Shown in pieces: positions 25,788 through 34,426 of a stretch of 64,000 nt of DNA (positions are counted from its first letter, which is position 1; each line of letters begins with the position of its first letter). The position numbers were made by a program, and so were the translations under genes. This stretch comes from Chloroflexi bacterium 44-23 (GTDB lineage: Bacteria > Chloroflexota > Anaerolineae > Anaerolineales > Anaerolineaceae): the NCBI GenBank assembly GCA_001899005.1, contig MKUW01000013.1, positions 62,001 to 126,000 of the forward strand, written 5' to 3'. Below the pieces are notes generated by a model, which was given only the letters and a program-made list of their open reading frames with translations, was not told where the DNA came from and did not search any database.

Positions 25788-26876
25788 ATGAAAAATACAA
25801 GTGTCACCAAACGCTTATCTTTTCTAGATCGTTTCCTAACCCTTTGGATATTTCTCGCTATGTTCATTGGTGTTGGCTTAGGCTATCTTTTCCCCAAATT
25901 TGTGGAGTCATTTAACAAAGCTGTTTCCCTTGGAACAACCAATATTCCTATCGCAATTGGTTTGATTCTGATGATGTATCCCCCGTTGGCAAAGGTGCAT
26001 TACGATGAGCTTGGCAAAGTCTTTCGAAACTGGAAAGTGCTCGGCCTGTCATTAGTGCAGAACTGGATCATTGGTCCAATCCTTATGTTTGCCCTGGCGT
26101 TACTCTTTTTGCGCGGTTATCCGGAGTATATGGCTGGTTTGATTATGATCGGTTTAGCCCGCTGTATTGCCATGGTTATTGTTTGGAATGAGCTTGCCAA
26201 AGGTGACACAGATTATGCTGCCGGGTTGGTTGCTTTTAACAGCATCTTCCAGGTGCTTTTTTATAGTTTTTATGCCTATGTCTTCATCACTTTGCTGCCA
26301 ACCTGGTTTGGATTGCAAGGAGTGGCCATTCATATTACCATCGGTGAAATTGCCAAATCGGTTTTCATCTATCTGGGTATTCCATTCCTGGCGGGCTTCC
26401 TTACCAATATGGTATTGACGCGATTAAAAGGGAAAGAATGGTATTACAAGTCGTTTATTCCAAAGATCAGCCCTATTACTCTGATCGCATTGCTCTTTAC
26501 CATCCTGGTCATGTTCTCTCTCAAAGGCAACCTGATTGTTTCCATCCCGTTAGATGTAGTACGAATTGCAATTCCGCTGCTGATCTACTTCGTCGTCATG
26601 TTCCTGGTTAGTTTCTTTATGGGTAAGGCGGTGGGCGCAAATTATAAACAAACCACGACCCTTTCTTTTACAGCTGCTTCGAATAATTTTGAATTAGCAA
26701 TTGCCGTGTCAGTGGCTGTATTTGGTTTGAATTCCGGCCAGGCATTTGCTGCTGTGATTGGCCCATTGGTTGAAGTACCGGTCATGATCGGCCTGGTTAA
26801 TGTGGCTTTCTGGCTGCAAAAACGTTTTTACAAAGATCAAATCATGATCGGAAAACCAGACCCTGATCTTCGTTGA
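25788..26876 (+). CDS. ACR3 family arsenite efflux transporter
   Basis: 362 residues, about ten membrane helices. Start [20 protein letters not shown] and the segments [32 protein letters not shown] and [16 protein letters not shown] are the ACR3 (arsB-like, SLC10-fold) signature; the ARCIAMV Cys is the residue needed for arsenite transport in ACR3 proteins. It exports As(III) or Sb(III) with the proton motive force. No arsR or arsC is adjacent; a Crp/Fnr regulator follows 560 bp later. Ribosome site AGAGGAG. Confidence 0.92.
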   Translation: MKNTSVTKRLSFLDRFLTLWIFLAMFIGVGLGYLFPKFVESFNKAVSLGTTNIPIAIGLILMMYPPLAKVHYDELGKVFRNWKVLGLSLVQNWIIGPILMFALALLFLRGYPEYMAGLIMIGLARCIAMVIVWNELAKGDTDYAAGLVAFNSIFQVLFYSFYAYVFITLLPTWFGLQGVAIHITIGEIAKSVFIYLGIPFLAGFLTNMVLTRLKGKEWYYKSFIPKISPITLIALLFTILVMFSLKGNLIVSIPLDVVRIAIPLLIYFVVMFLVSFFMGKAVGANYKQTTTLSFTAASNNFELAIAVSVAVFGLNSGQAFAAVIGPLVEVPVMIGLVNVAFWLQKRFYKDQIMIGKPDPDLR

Positions 26877-27434
26877 GCCAATTGGTGACCGTTAAATAGG
26901 GAAGCCGATTCCAGGTAGTAACCTCGATTGCTCTACTATTCATTTCCTGGTTATGTCTTGCCAATAATCTACAGCATCGGGAAGACCTTCCAGATTATAG
27001 ATGGAAAGAGCGTCATCGTTTAAGGAGTCTTCTTCTTAGGCTTCGGAGATTACCTTGGTTTAGCTCTTTAAGTAATACACCCTCTCATACCACTTAGCAT
27101 TAGCTACAGGGCACATCTGAAGCACGTGGGTTCCGTTATTAAGCCAGCGAAAGACTGTGGAATGATCGCTAGCAGGAACTCAACAAAATGAAACACCCGG
27201 CTAAAACTGCGGGGCAATTCTCTTTGCCAACTTTTTTTCCCTTTCAACTTGCTTCAGCATTCACTTCTCCGTCGATTTGATGTATTTAATCCATTCTACA
27301 TCCACTTTCACTCGAGGATCTTCAGGCTGGGTGCATTCGCCAGAAAAACCGGCAACAACATGAGCACAATATGCCGATTGCGGTTAGAATTAATAATTCA
27401 CAACGCAAGCGGCGTAATAACGGAGATATAAAAT
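26877..27434. other. Intergenic region
   Basis: 558 bp with no clear gene. A leftward frame of about 30 codons near 26950-27040 (LSIYNLEGLPDAVDYWQD) reads like the tail of a protein, but a stop lies just upstream of it; a relic is possible. The end carries the GGAGAT ribosome site of the Crp/Fnr gene. Confidence 0.35.
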
Positions 27435-28148
27435 TTGACGATACTGGCACCACAAACTCGTGGAAATACTGAACGCCTCAGGGCGTTGTTGTCACAGATT
27501 CCGCATTTCAACAACCTTTCAGCAGATGCATTACAAGCCATCATTGATGCTGCCCTCCCGCGTCGATTTGAAGCGGGACAGGTTATTTATCTTGAGGGAG
27601 AACCAGCCAATTTTGTTTATTTGCTTGAGAACGGTTGGGTTAAGTCAACCAGAATGACCCCTGAAGGACGCGAACAAGGGCTACTTTTTTTACAACCGGT
27701 GGATATTTTTGGCGATATAGCAGTCTATTCCGGTACTACCTACCCGGGAACCGCCACCGCGTTGGAATCAGTGGATGTCTGGGTTCTCCCTGCAGAAACA
27801 CTATTATTGCTTGTTAAGCGCTTTCCGGATCTTGCGCTTGCGATAATCGGTAAATTGAGCGCGCGCATTTTACATTATATAGGGCTCGTTGAAGATTTAT
27901 CTTTACGAAGTGTCGAAGCCAGGTTGGCAGGTACAATGCTGCGCAATGCAGAACTTAAAAATCATACGTTGATTGTTCCGCGACGAAAATGGGCCACCTT
28001 TGATGAAATGGCTGTGCGCTTGGGTACCGTTCGGGATGTGCTTAGCCGGGCCATGAAAACTTTGGAAACAGAGGGTTATATTAAGGTGGAAAAACAGATT
28101 ATTGTAATCCTGGATCCAAAGGGGCTCTCGGAAAGAGCGAACCGCTAA
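27435..28148 (+). CDS. Crp/Fnr-family transcriptional regulator
   Basis: 237 residues. N-terminal cyclic-nucleotide-binding-like beta barrel (about 20-140, with FEAGQVIYLEGEPANFVYLLENG and FGDIAVYSG), long dimerisation helix, and C-terminal winged helix with RKWATFDEMAVRLGTVRDVLSRAMKTLE as the helix-turn-helix. No N-terminal cysteine cluster, so it does not bind an Fe-S cluster in the Fnr way; it may be of the Dnr/CooA-like heme or other sensing kind. Starts at TTG 27435 behind GGAGAT. Convergent with the methyltransferase gene (7 bp). Three palindromes of Fnr geometry lie 860-1480 bp downstream and may be its sites (inference). Confidence 0.88.
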   Translation: MTILAPQTRGNTERLRALLSQIPHFNNLSADALQAIIDAALPRRFEAGQVIYLEGEPANFVYLLENGWVKSTRMTPEGREQGLLFLQPVDIFGDIAVYSGTTYPGTATALESVDVWVLPAETLLLLVKRFPDLALAIIGKLSARILHYIGLVEDLSLRSVEARLAGTMLRNAELKNHTLIVPRRKWATFDEMAVRLGTVRDVLSRAMKTLETEGYIKVEKQIIVILDPKGLSERANR

Positions 28149-28155
28149 GAGATCA

Positions 28156-28671
28156 CTATTCCGTCTTACGCCGGAAATTTGGGAATAAAAACGGCGTGCT
28201 GCTGCAATAATCGAGATACTCTTTTCCAAAGCGTTGTGCTAACTCACGTGTTTCGTGTTTGTGGATAAATGCCAATAAGAGGCTGAATATAATCACACAC
28301 AACATGATGAGTAGGCCGGAGCTCAGCCAAATTGCGGTTCCGCTATAAAAGAACAATGCTCCGAGCGTCATTGGGTTACGTGTGTAAGAATATGGACCTC
28401 GGGTCACCAACTTTTGAGTGGCAACCTTTGGGACGGGGGTACCATTACCGTGTTTGTATTGGCTGATGACAGACCAAATGATGAGTACAATTCCGGTGAA
28501 AGTTAAGCCGGCACCAAGTATCTGTGTCGTCCAACCGGGCTGAATCCGTCCCCAATCCCCACTGAGCCAATTTATCATCACTTCAAGTACAACCATTAAA
28601 AGTAAACCCAGGGAGAATATGCTGATAGTCTTCCTCTTAAGAGACACTCTGGAAGCTGGCTCTTCAACCAT
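28156..28671 (-). CDS. Isoprenylcysteine carboxyl methyltransferase (ICMT/PEMT)-like membrane protein
   Basis: 171 residues with about four membrane helices and the C-terminal pattern TRGPYSYTRNPMTLGALFFYSGTAI, then FGKEYLDYCSSTPFLFP, which is typical of the ICMT/NNMT-like family of integral membrane methyltransferases. The substrate in bacteria is generally unknown (lipid or protein methylation). Start ATG 28671 overlaps the DUF1858 stop by 8 bp, so the two are co-translated; an upstream ATG at 28719 would lie deep in DUF1858. Ends 7 bp from the convergent Crp/Fnr gene. Confidence 0.82.
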   Translation of the reverse strand: MVEEPASRVSLKRKTISIFSLGLLLMVVLEVMINWLSGDWGRIQPGWTTQILGAGLTFTGIVLIIWSVISQYKHGNGTPVPKVATQKLVTRGPYSYTRNPMTLGALFFYSGTAIWLSSGLLIMLCVIIFSLLLAFIHKHETRELAQRFGKEYLDYCSSTPFLFPNFRRKTE

Positions 28672-28900
28672 TTTGAAGTTCACTTTCTTTTTTTGCGATT
28701 GCCTTATGCAAAATTTCAAGAAACTGATCGAGCGGAACTTTATGTATCCGCGCAGCCCATTCGACTGTCAGTGCTTTAGCGAGAAACATGCGCAAGGAAT
28801 ATTTCCCCACGCGTTGTACGCCAAAAATTTCCATTACTTCGGCAATGTCACCATATTCTAACAAGATTGCTGAAATGCGTGTGTCTTTATTAATTTGCAT
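28664..28900 (-). CDS. DUF1858 domain protein
   Basis: 78 residues: MQINKDTRISAILLEYGDIAEVMEIFGV followed by LAKALTVEWAARIHKV (the Cys normally ending the GxxCxxC pattern is not obvious). DUF1858 domains are found alone or at the start of iron-sulfur repair proteins of the ScdA/YtfE kind and hybrid-cluster-associated proteins. Start chosen at ATG 28900 because AAGGAGAT precedes it; the frame continues to 28933. Preceded by a palindrome at 29005-29018 in the -41.5 position. Confidence 0.8.
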   Translation of the reverse strand: MQINKDTRISAILLEYGDIAEVMEIFGVQRVGKYSLRMFLAKALTVEWAARIHKVPLDQFLEILHKAIAKKESELQNG

Positions 28901-28976
28901 GTTGCTTATCTCCTTAACCGGCCAATTTATCAAGCACCAGATTATTCATTTAATCACTGATGTTCACCGGTAACAA

Positions 28977-29018
28977 ATCTTATTGTAAAATTTGAAAATT
29001 TGCTACGACTTTTGTCGA
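28977..29018 (-). promoter_or_regulatory. Fnr-type operator 1 with -10, leftward (DUF1858 gene)
   Basis: Palindrome-like TCGACAAAAGTCGT (minus strand, 29018-29005; core CGAC-N4-GTCG), then exactly 22 bp, then TAAGAT (28982-28977). The centre lies 41.5 bp upstream of the predicted start at 28970. The two other operators share the core and spacing. Confidence 0.55.
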
Positions 29019-29099
29019 ACTTGAATCCTTCCGGATTGCATTGCTTTCCAAATATTATCAAAGTTTAGATTGCACCCGACCAGTTTTATTTCAGCGAAG

Positions 29100-29141
29100 A
29101 CGACTTAAGTCGTTCAATACTTATGGGAAAGTCTCTATACT
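29100..29141 (+). promoter_or_regulatory. Fnr-type operator 2 with -10, rightward
   Basis: Perfect 14-bp palindrome ACGACTTAAGTCGT (29100-29113), 22 bp, then TATACT (29136-29141). Centre at -41.5 from the predicted start about 29148. No good -35 is visible, as expected for an activator-dependent promoter. It serves the membrane-protein gene at 29184. Confidence 0.65.
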
Positions 29142-29183
29142 CAAAGTGGTTGTTCCCTTTCACAACAACCATGGAGTAATAAT

Positions 29184-29588
29184 TTGAAAACGACCCTCAC
29201 AAGAATCGCATCCATCCTGGCTTTCATTATAGGTGCTATGGCTGTGTTTGCCGGTGCAAAAGTGCTTATGGGTAACGATCCGGGCTATTATGTGATCAAC
29301 TGGCTTCCTCTCTACAACTATACCATTGGGATTCTGACTGTATTTATTACAGCCGTGTTGATCTTTACCAACAGCCGTTTTGCCGTGCCGGCAGCCATTG
29401 GCACGTTCAGCCTTCATGCGCTCGTAATGATTATTCTACAGACGGCATATCGCGGAACCGTAGCTCCGGATAGTATTCAGGCTATGACCATTCGTTTGAT
29501 CGTGTGGGCAATTATCCTGGGATTGATGTTCGCGCAAGCGCAGGCACACAAGGTCAGGTCCGGGCAGACATCGGTTGACACGCCTTAA
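29184..29588 (+). CDS. Hypothetical four-helix membrane protein
   Basis: 134 residues, four hydrophobic segments (SILAFIIGAMAVFAGAKVL, YNYTIGILTVFITAVLIF, AIGTFSLHALVMIILQ and LIVWAIILGLMFAQAQAH) and a short polar tail. No family recognised. Start TTG 29184 with ATGGAG 9 bp upstream; the family start is uncertain. It is the first gene downstream of operator 2, so likely induced by the local Crp/Fnr regulator. Confidence 0.65.
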   Translation: MKTTLTRIASILAFIIGAMAVFAGAKVLMGNDPGYYVINWLPLYNYTIGILTVFITAVLIFTNSRFAVPAAIGTFSLHALVMIILQTAYRGTVAPDSIQAMTIRLIVWAIILGLMFAQAQAHKVRSGQTSVDTP

Positions 29589-29609
29589 CGAAAGGAGGCA
29601 TGTCCAAGT

Positions 29610-29651
29610 ACGATAAAAGTCGTACACATTCCGCTCGCGAGTACGTACACT
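29610..29651 (+). promoter_or_regulatory. Fnr-type operator 3 with -10, rightward
   Basis: ACGATAAAAGTCGT (29610-29623), embedded in TACGATAAAAGTCGTA, then 22 bp, then TACACT (29646-29651). Same core and same 22-bp distance as operators 1 and 2. It should drive the BON gene and the following operon from about 29658. Confidence 0.5.
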
Positions 29652-29686
29652 TCTATAAGTTGTTAAAAAGAACGAGGTGAAGAACG

Positions 29687-29962
29687 ATGCTACAACATAA
29701 TGTTCCCACACCGGATGGTAAACTGCGCGAAATCATCCTGGCTACATTTGCTTCAGATAGCCAAATTGCTTCATCTGGGTTGCGCGTAGGTGTGTTGAAT
29801 GGGATTGCACACCTGGGAGGGGCTGTTGATTCACTGGCTCAGCGCAATGCAGCGGAAGAACTCGCAAAGCATGTGCATGGCATCCGTGGAGTGGTGAATC
29901 GCATTGAAGCCCCGGGTGCTCCCAGCCCGTCACGAACAATAAATTTGGATTTAGACGATTAA
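29687..29962 (+). CDS. BON-domain protein
   Basis: 91 residues that are mostly one BON domain (about 15-85): an alpha-beta pattern with LRVGVLNGIAHLGGAVDSLAQRNAAEEL and VHGIRGVVNRIE. BON domains bind phospholipid membranes and are usually periplasmic; this one has no signal peptide, so it may be cytoplasmic and act at the inner membrane. GAGGTGAAG precedes the ATG. First gene behind operator 3. Confidence 0.85.
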   Translation: MLQHNVPTPDGKLREIILATFASDSQIASSGLRVGVLNGIAHLGGAVDSLAQRNAAEELAKHVHGIRGVVNRIEAPGAPSPSRTINLDLDD

Positions 29963-29981
29963 TAACTAGAGGTATCGAAAC

Positions 29982-30236
29982 ATGACAAAGTGGTTATCGA
30001 GATGGTTACGGAAATTCCACCGCTGGATTGCAGTTCCAACTGCCATTGCAATTCCACTGGCAGTTGTGATCAAACTGGTGGGGAGTCCAGAATTGGTGCT
30101 TACATGGGAAAAATTAGACAAAATCCCGTCCCTATTTATGCTCATCATGGCATTGAGCGGAGCTTATTTATTCCTCCTGCCTTATATTGTCAAAGGGCAA
30201 CGTAAAAAAAGATTGGCATCGAAAGGAGAAGGATAA
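29982..30236 (+). CDS. Small two-helix membrane protein
   Basis: 84 residues: basic amphipathic N-terminus (KWLSRWLRKFHRW), helix about 17-33 (IAVPTAIAIPLAVVIKLVG), polar loop, and helix FMLIMALSGAYLFLLPYIV, ending in a basic tail. The first part resembles PepSY-associated or DUF2061-like short membrane proteins, but no firm family. Starts 19 bp after the BON gene, in the same operon. Confidence 0.6.
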   Translation: MTKWLSRWLRKFHRWIAVPTAIAIPLAVVIKLVGSPELVLTWEKLDKIPSLFMLIMALSGAYLFLLPYIVKGQRKKRLASKGEG

Positions 30237-30300
30237 ACATAGATTGCACAGATTATTCCATTTTCTTTCCTCAAAATAATATTCAACGAAAGGATTATTA

Positions 30301-30648
30301 ATGAAGATCGTCAAAACATTTGAGACTGCTGAAATTCCAAACCCACATTTCATAAGCGTTCGCGCTTTACTTGCGAGTGAATCCGCACAGTCTGAGCATT
30401 TGGCGCTGGATGCGGGACAGGTGCAAAAAAAGCACGTCGCCCATACCAATGTCTATCTTTACGTGCTAAATGGGAGCGGAACCTTGGAGACAGATCAGGA
30501 GACCACAGCGTTATCAGCTGATATGTTAGTGGAATTACCGCCTGAAACTCCACACCGTTTGATCAATAACAGCCAATCTCAGCTGCGGTTGCTAAACATA
30601 AAAGCGCCGCGTCCAACAAAATCCACACAAATCGTTCAGGAAAGTTGA
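30301..30648 (+). CDS. Cupin-domain protein
   Basis: 115 residues with a single cupin fold: conserved blocks AHTNVYLYVLNGSGTLETDQET and LVELPPETPHRLIN, where the His residues would bind a metal. Small standalone cupins bind Fe, Mn or Zn and act as dioxygenases, isomerases or sensors; no substrate is apparent. GAAAGG is upstream of ATG 30301. Within the BON operon. Confidence 0.82.
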   Translation: MKIVKTFETAEIPNPHFISVRALLASESAQSEHLALDAGQVQKKHVAHTNVYLYVLNGSGTLETDQETTALSADMLVELPPETPHRLINNSQSQLRLLNIKAPRPTKSTQIVQES

Positions 30649-30655
30649 ATTTGGC

Positions 30656-31147
30656 ATGGATATAAAAACATTGGTCTTTGCATTTGTGACCTTTTTCCAT
30701 AATTTATTTACGGTGGTATGGATGGGTGGTTTGATGGTTACAGTAATCAGCTTTCTTCCGGCTCTTAAGGAGTCTGTGGGGGCTGGCCCGCAAGTCAAGA
30801 AAGTTATGCAGGCTTTCCAAAAACATCAAAGCATATGGGTCTATATCAGCATGGGCGGCTTAATCCTTACCGGCTTATTAATGAGTAAACGTGCTCCACA
30901 ATTTGAGACTTTGTTTGGATTTGGGAATGCATATTCGGTTACTTTATCAATCAAGCACATTCTGGTCATTGCCATGATCGTCATCACGCTATTTCGCAGC
31001 CTGATTTTAAGCCGGCCAGGTGTGGTTTTGACACCCAAAAAAGAACAACTCAGTTTTAAGCTTGTGATCATCAACGCCATCTTGGCTGTTGTGGTTTTAT
31101 TTGCCAGTGGTTTGCTGGCAGCATTGCCAATTCCGCTTTCTGGCTAA
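30656..31147 (+). CDS. CopD-like / DUF4149-like integral membrane protein
   Basis: 163 residues, four membrane helices. Start region TFFHNLFTVVWMGGLMVTV and later SIKHILVIAMIVITLFR place a His in helix 1 and another in helix 3; this is the pattern of CopD/YebZ-related and other four-helix heme- or copper-associated proteins. Assignment is by pattern only. Starts 7 bp after the cupin stop, so translationally coupled. Confidence 0.65.
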   Translation: MDIKTLVFAFVTFFHNLFTVVWMGGLMVTVISFLPALKESVGAGPQVKKVMQAFQKHQSIWVYISMGGLILTGLLMSKRAPQFETLFGFGNAYSVTLSIKHILVIAMIVITLFRSLILSRPGVVLTPKKEQLSFKLVIINAILAVVVLFASGLLAALPIPLSG

Positions 31148-31210
31148 GGATAATTTATCTTTTACAAAAATAAAAATTAAGAAAATAACATCACATGAAG
31201 GAGATTAACT

Positions 31211-32014
31211 ATGAAAAATAACACAAAATTGGGCGCTATATTGGCGATTGTGGGCATCTTGTCTGGATTGCTGTTCTTTTATTTGATCGCAGCGCAATAT
31301 AATCCAATCATTGATGCCCATGTTGCAGCCGGACGATCGGATGAAGGTACCTCCGTCAGTATTACTTTTGCTTTCCTGGGCTGGATTGGAATTACCGCCG
31401 GGGCAATCTGGGCAATGGTTCTTTATGGCTTCTTGCGAAAGGAAAAGTGGGCCTGGTTATGGGGCACTGTGGCAGCAACCATTCAACTCTTAGCAGGATT
31501 TTTCCCGATGATCCCGGCTGCAGATGCTGATCAGCCGCCTTCTACCATGGTGATATTTGTTATTGCTGCTGTATTATGGTTTGGAATGTTGTTCATTCGC
31601 GGTGTTAAGAAAAACATCATATTACTGGCATTCGTTGCTGGTCTGGCCTACGTACTCACCTTTATTGATGGCGTTGCACCAATTTCCAAGTTTGTATCCA
31701 CGAAAGGTATCGATTCATTTTGGAATGGCGTTTATGCGGTATCTCAACAGGTCAATTGGTGGGGTGCAGCAGCCTGGGCTGTTTTCATCTTTGCCTTGCT
31801 GAATAAAAAATCATGGGCTATCCCGATCGGAATTTTCGCCGCAGCGATGTCAATGATCGCCGGTTACCCAATGGGTATCAATAATGCCTTGTTTGAAGTG
31901 CATCGCTTCTCAATGTTCTTGCCTGCCCCTCTCATCAGTACTGCTCTGGTAATTTATTTGGCCCTGCCAGGCACGCGCAAGATGATTGAAGCCTGGAATA
32001 AATCAGAAGATTAA
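31211..32014 (+). CDS. Hypothetical polytopic membrane protein
   Basis: 267 residues, about seven membrane helices with conserved-looking small and aromatic residues (LAIVGILSGLLFFYLIAAQY at the start; FLGWIGITAGAIWAMVLYGF). No family recognised. AAGGAGATTA precedes the start. Last gene of the BON operon, ended by a strong bidirectional hairpin at 32178-32212. Confidence 0.65.
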   Translation: MKNNTKLGAILAIVGILSGLLFFYLIAAQYNPIIDAHVAAGRSDEGTSVSITFAFLGWIGITAGAIWAMVLYGFLRKEKWAWLWGTVAATIQLLAGFFPMIPAADADQPPSTMVIFVIAAVLWFGMLFIRGVKKNIILLAFVAGLAYVLTFIDGVAPISKFVSTKGIDSFWNGVYAVSQQVNWWGAAAWAVFIFALLNKKSWAIPIGIFAAAMSMIAGYPMGINNALFEVHRFSMFLPAPLISTALVIYLALPGTRKMIEAWNKSED

Positions 32015-32177
32015 TTGCCTGAGGGAATGTAACACCTGATCTTGTACCAATCGCGATGGAAACACATGGAAACTTCTTTGGGTGATGCTCACAGGCCGGA
32101 ATATTAAATTATCCAGGATTGCCACTTGGTGACCGGCTCGCTGAGCTCACTAGAAAGATGACCTGGGAAATCATAAA

Positions 32178-32212
32178 AAAACTCTCCTGGACAAGACTGT
32201 CAGGAGAGTTTA
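32178..32212. terminator. Bidirectional terminator between membrane-protein operon and glpD
   Basis: Inverted repeat AAACTCTCCTG / CAGGAGAGTTT (arms about 32178-32189 and 32201-32212) with an A-rich left side and T-rich right side, so it can work for both converging transcripts. It lies between the stops at 32014 (+) and 32219 (-). Confidence 0.75.
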
Positions 32213-32218
32213 ATTTTG

Positions 32219-33883
32219 TTAGCTTTTTTCAATGACAGATAACACTCTGTCAATTTCTTCTTTTTTCTTTTCAGCAGACCAGCCATATTCATTTGCCATG
32301 ATCTCTGCAAACTCCTCAATGACGGGTGGGGTTGCGTTTCCCAGCCAGGCGATGGTGGATCGTCGGATAAACAGGTCATCCAGATGCAAAGGCTTTTCGT
32401 TTTGCAGTATGTAGACCAATTCACCCGAATTCCAATTAGGGATGGAGGTTAAGGTTTTGCCCTGATTTTCCTGTATAAAGGCAGCGATCTTTACGGCATA
32501 GGTTCCATAGCGTCTCAACAATTCTTTGGCATAATCCTCGGCCAAGCCAAACGTGGCAACCAAATTGGTGACATAGGCTTCTTTGGCCTCCTTGGTCAAG
32601 GGCAAATTCTCGCCTCCGCGGATCGGCAAACTTTCAGTGCTTTTGGCTCTGGTTTTCCCGAGAGTTTCAAGGGTCTTAGTAGCAACCTGTTCAGAGAAGG
32701 CCCTGAAACTGGTCCATTTACCGCCCACCAGACTCAGTAGAGGCATGCCCTCGATTGTGTCTTCTTTGATGCTGTGATCACGCGTGATCTGCCCCGTTGT
32801 TTTCGCTTCCTGGTACTCCAATGGCCGTACTCCGGAGAAGCGGAAAACTATTTGATCGCGGGTGATCTTAATGGTCGGGAATACGCGGCTGACCAATTCA
32901 ATAAAGTATTCTTCTTCTTCGGGCGTACAATAGGCATCATCGGGATTATCAATTGGAAGGTCTGAAGTACCGACGATGACCTTGTCGTGGAATGGAAGGC
33001 ATAAAACAATGCGTCCATCTTTGTTCTCAAAGAAGAATTCGGATACTCCCACTGCTTTTCGAAGTTCCTCGTTCTTGATGACAAGATGTGAGCCCTTTGT
33101 GCCTCCGATATATTTGGTTATAATGCCGGCATCTTGATTTACATAATCAATCCATGGGCCGGCAGCATTGATGATAACCTTCGGTTTGACTGTAATCAAC
33201 TGGCCGGTTTCTTCGTCTTTGATAATGACCTGCCCATTTTCAACCTTATGGAAGGAAGCATAATTTAATGCTTTAGCGTGATCACCTTCGTCCTCGCCAT
33301 CCAGAATGATCTCTACTGTCATTCTTTCCGGGGAAAGCAATTCCCCATCAAAATAAAGGGCAGCATATTTAATCTTTTCATTTAAGTAAGGGTAGCGCGC
33401 TAAAGCTTCGCTTCTGCCAAAAAACTTGTGGGTTGGGACAGTTTTTTGCTTGCGGGTAAAGGAATCATAGAAGATCAACCCGATTTTGATGACCAATGCA
33501 CCACGTTCTGAAGGACGATCCAGCAGATTGACAAATTTCAAAGGGGCATTTAAGAGACCCGACCAAATTTTAAAGATTGGGATGACAGTTGGCAAGGGCT
33601 GTACCAGATGGGGAGCGTTCTCAATCATGCGGTTGCGTTCAGCCACAGCTTCCCGCACCAACCCGAATTCACCATTTTCCAGGTAGCGAATACCGCCATG
33701 TGCCATATGGGAAGAAGCGGCCGAGGTTCCGGAACAAAAATCTCCGCGGTCGATCATCAGAACATTGACCCCATTTAAAGCCAAATCTCTGAAAACTCCG
33801 GCCCCATTAATACCGGCACCGACAACAAGAGCATCTATCTCCGGATTCATCTTTAACGATTCAATAATAGTTTTGCGGTCCAT
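32219..33883 (-). CDS. glpD: Aerobic glycerol-3-phosphate dehydrogenase
   Basis: 554 residues. N-terminal FAD site DALVVGAGINGAGVFRDLAL, then IDRGDFCSGTSAASSHMAHG and GGIRYLENGEFGLVREAVAERN, which are the GlpD/GlpA landmarks; the C-terminal domain (about 390-550) is the DAO-C helical domain. It oxidises glycerol-3-phosphate at the membrane and passes electrons to the quinone pool. It stands alone on the minus strand; no glpF/glpK nearby. It would feed quinol to alternative complex III encoded next to it. Confidence 0.93.
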   Translation of the reverse strand: MDRKTIIESLKMNPEIDALVVGAGINGAGVFRDLALNGVNVLMIDRGDFCSGTSAASSHMAHGGIRYLENGEFGLVREAVAERNRMIENAPHLVQPLPTVIPIFKIWSGLLNAPLKFVNLLDRPSERGALVIKIGLIFYDSFTRKQKTVPTHKFFGRSEALARYPYLNEKIKYAALYFDGELLSPERMTVEIILDGEDEGDHAKALNYASFHKVENGQVIIKDEETGQLITVKPKVIINAAGPWIDYVNQDAGIITKYIGGTKGSHLVIKNEELRKAVGVSEFFFENKDGRIVLCLPFHDKVIVGTSDLPIDNPDDAYCTPEEEEYFIELVSRVFPTIKITRDQIVFRFSGVRPLEYQEAKTTGQITRDHSIKEDTIEGMPLLSLVGGKWTSFRAFSEQVATKTLETLGKTRAKSTESLPIRGGENLPLTKEAKEAYVTNLVATFGLAEDYAKELLRRYGTYAVKIAAFIQENQGKTLTSIPNWNSGELVYILQNEKPLHLDDLFIRRSTIAWLGNATPPVIEEFAEIMANEYGWSAEKKKEEIDRVLSVIEKS

Positions 33884-34426
33884 ATTTGTCCTTAAATAAT
33901 TTATTTTGGTTAAAATTTTTGTTTCTGCTCAGCAGCTTGCTGTTACCTCAGCACAACTCAAAAGAAATCATCAAATACTTTTGAGATCACTTTTGAAATC
34001 ACACAGCGCTTATTTTTCCATATAATCGATTGACAGATTGCACCATGCCGGGAGTGAACTTGACAATGTATGTGCAAATCGTATTTCGCTCCTCTCCGGG
34101 GGAGTGTAAAAAAATCAGTCGACTTATTAATTATAGCAGGAAAGACAAAAGTCCCTTTTTTTACTCCATTGAAAGAATGGAAGGGGAGGAATAAACGCCT
34201 AGCCCCCTGAGCGTGCTATTATCCAGCAGCCTACCATCCGCTGGATTGGATTCTGAGGAGTTTTTAGCCTGAACATCCCTTTACTTGCAATGGTCGGGCA
34301 TTCTTAAAAATAATTACAAGCATACATCTGGTTCAGGGGGGCAACAAATGTTAATGGTTTTTTTTAGTGGGTGAGCATTACCAAACAGAAGGGAGTGGCA
34401 ATGCTCACCATTCAATATAGATGCAC
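33884..34426. other. Intergenic region with inverted repeat
   Basis: 543 bp, no gene. It must hold the glpD promoter (minus strand). GGTGAGCATT (34370-34379) and AATGCTCACC (34400-34409) form a perfect 10-bp inverted repeat, preceded by a T-run on the plus strand. For the leftward pseudogene the polarity is wrong for a terminator, so its function is unclear. Confidence 0.45.

Noticed and set aside
29601..29681. 26-codon frame starting ATG 29600 behind AAAGGAGG
   Set aside because: The ribosome site is only 1 bp from the ATG, and the frame overlaps operator 3 and its -10; likely chance.
34370..34409. 10-bp inverted repeat as a terminator for the pseudogene
   Set aside because: The T-run is on the wrong side for a leftward transcript, so it does not look like a rho-independent terminator.
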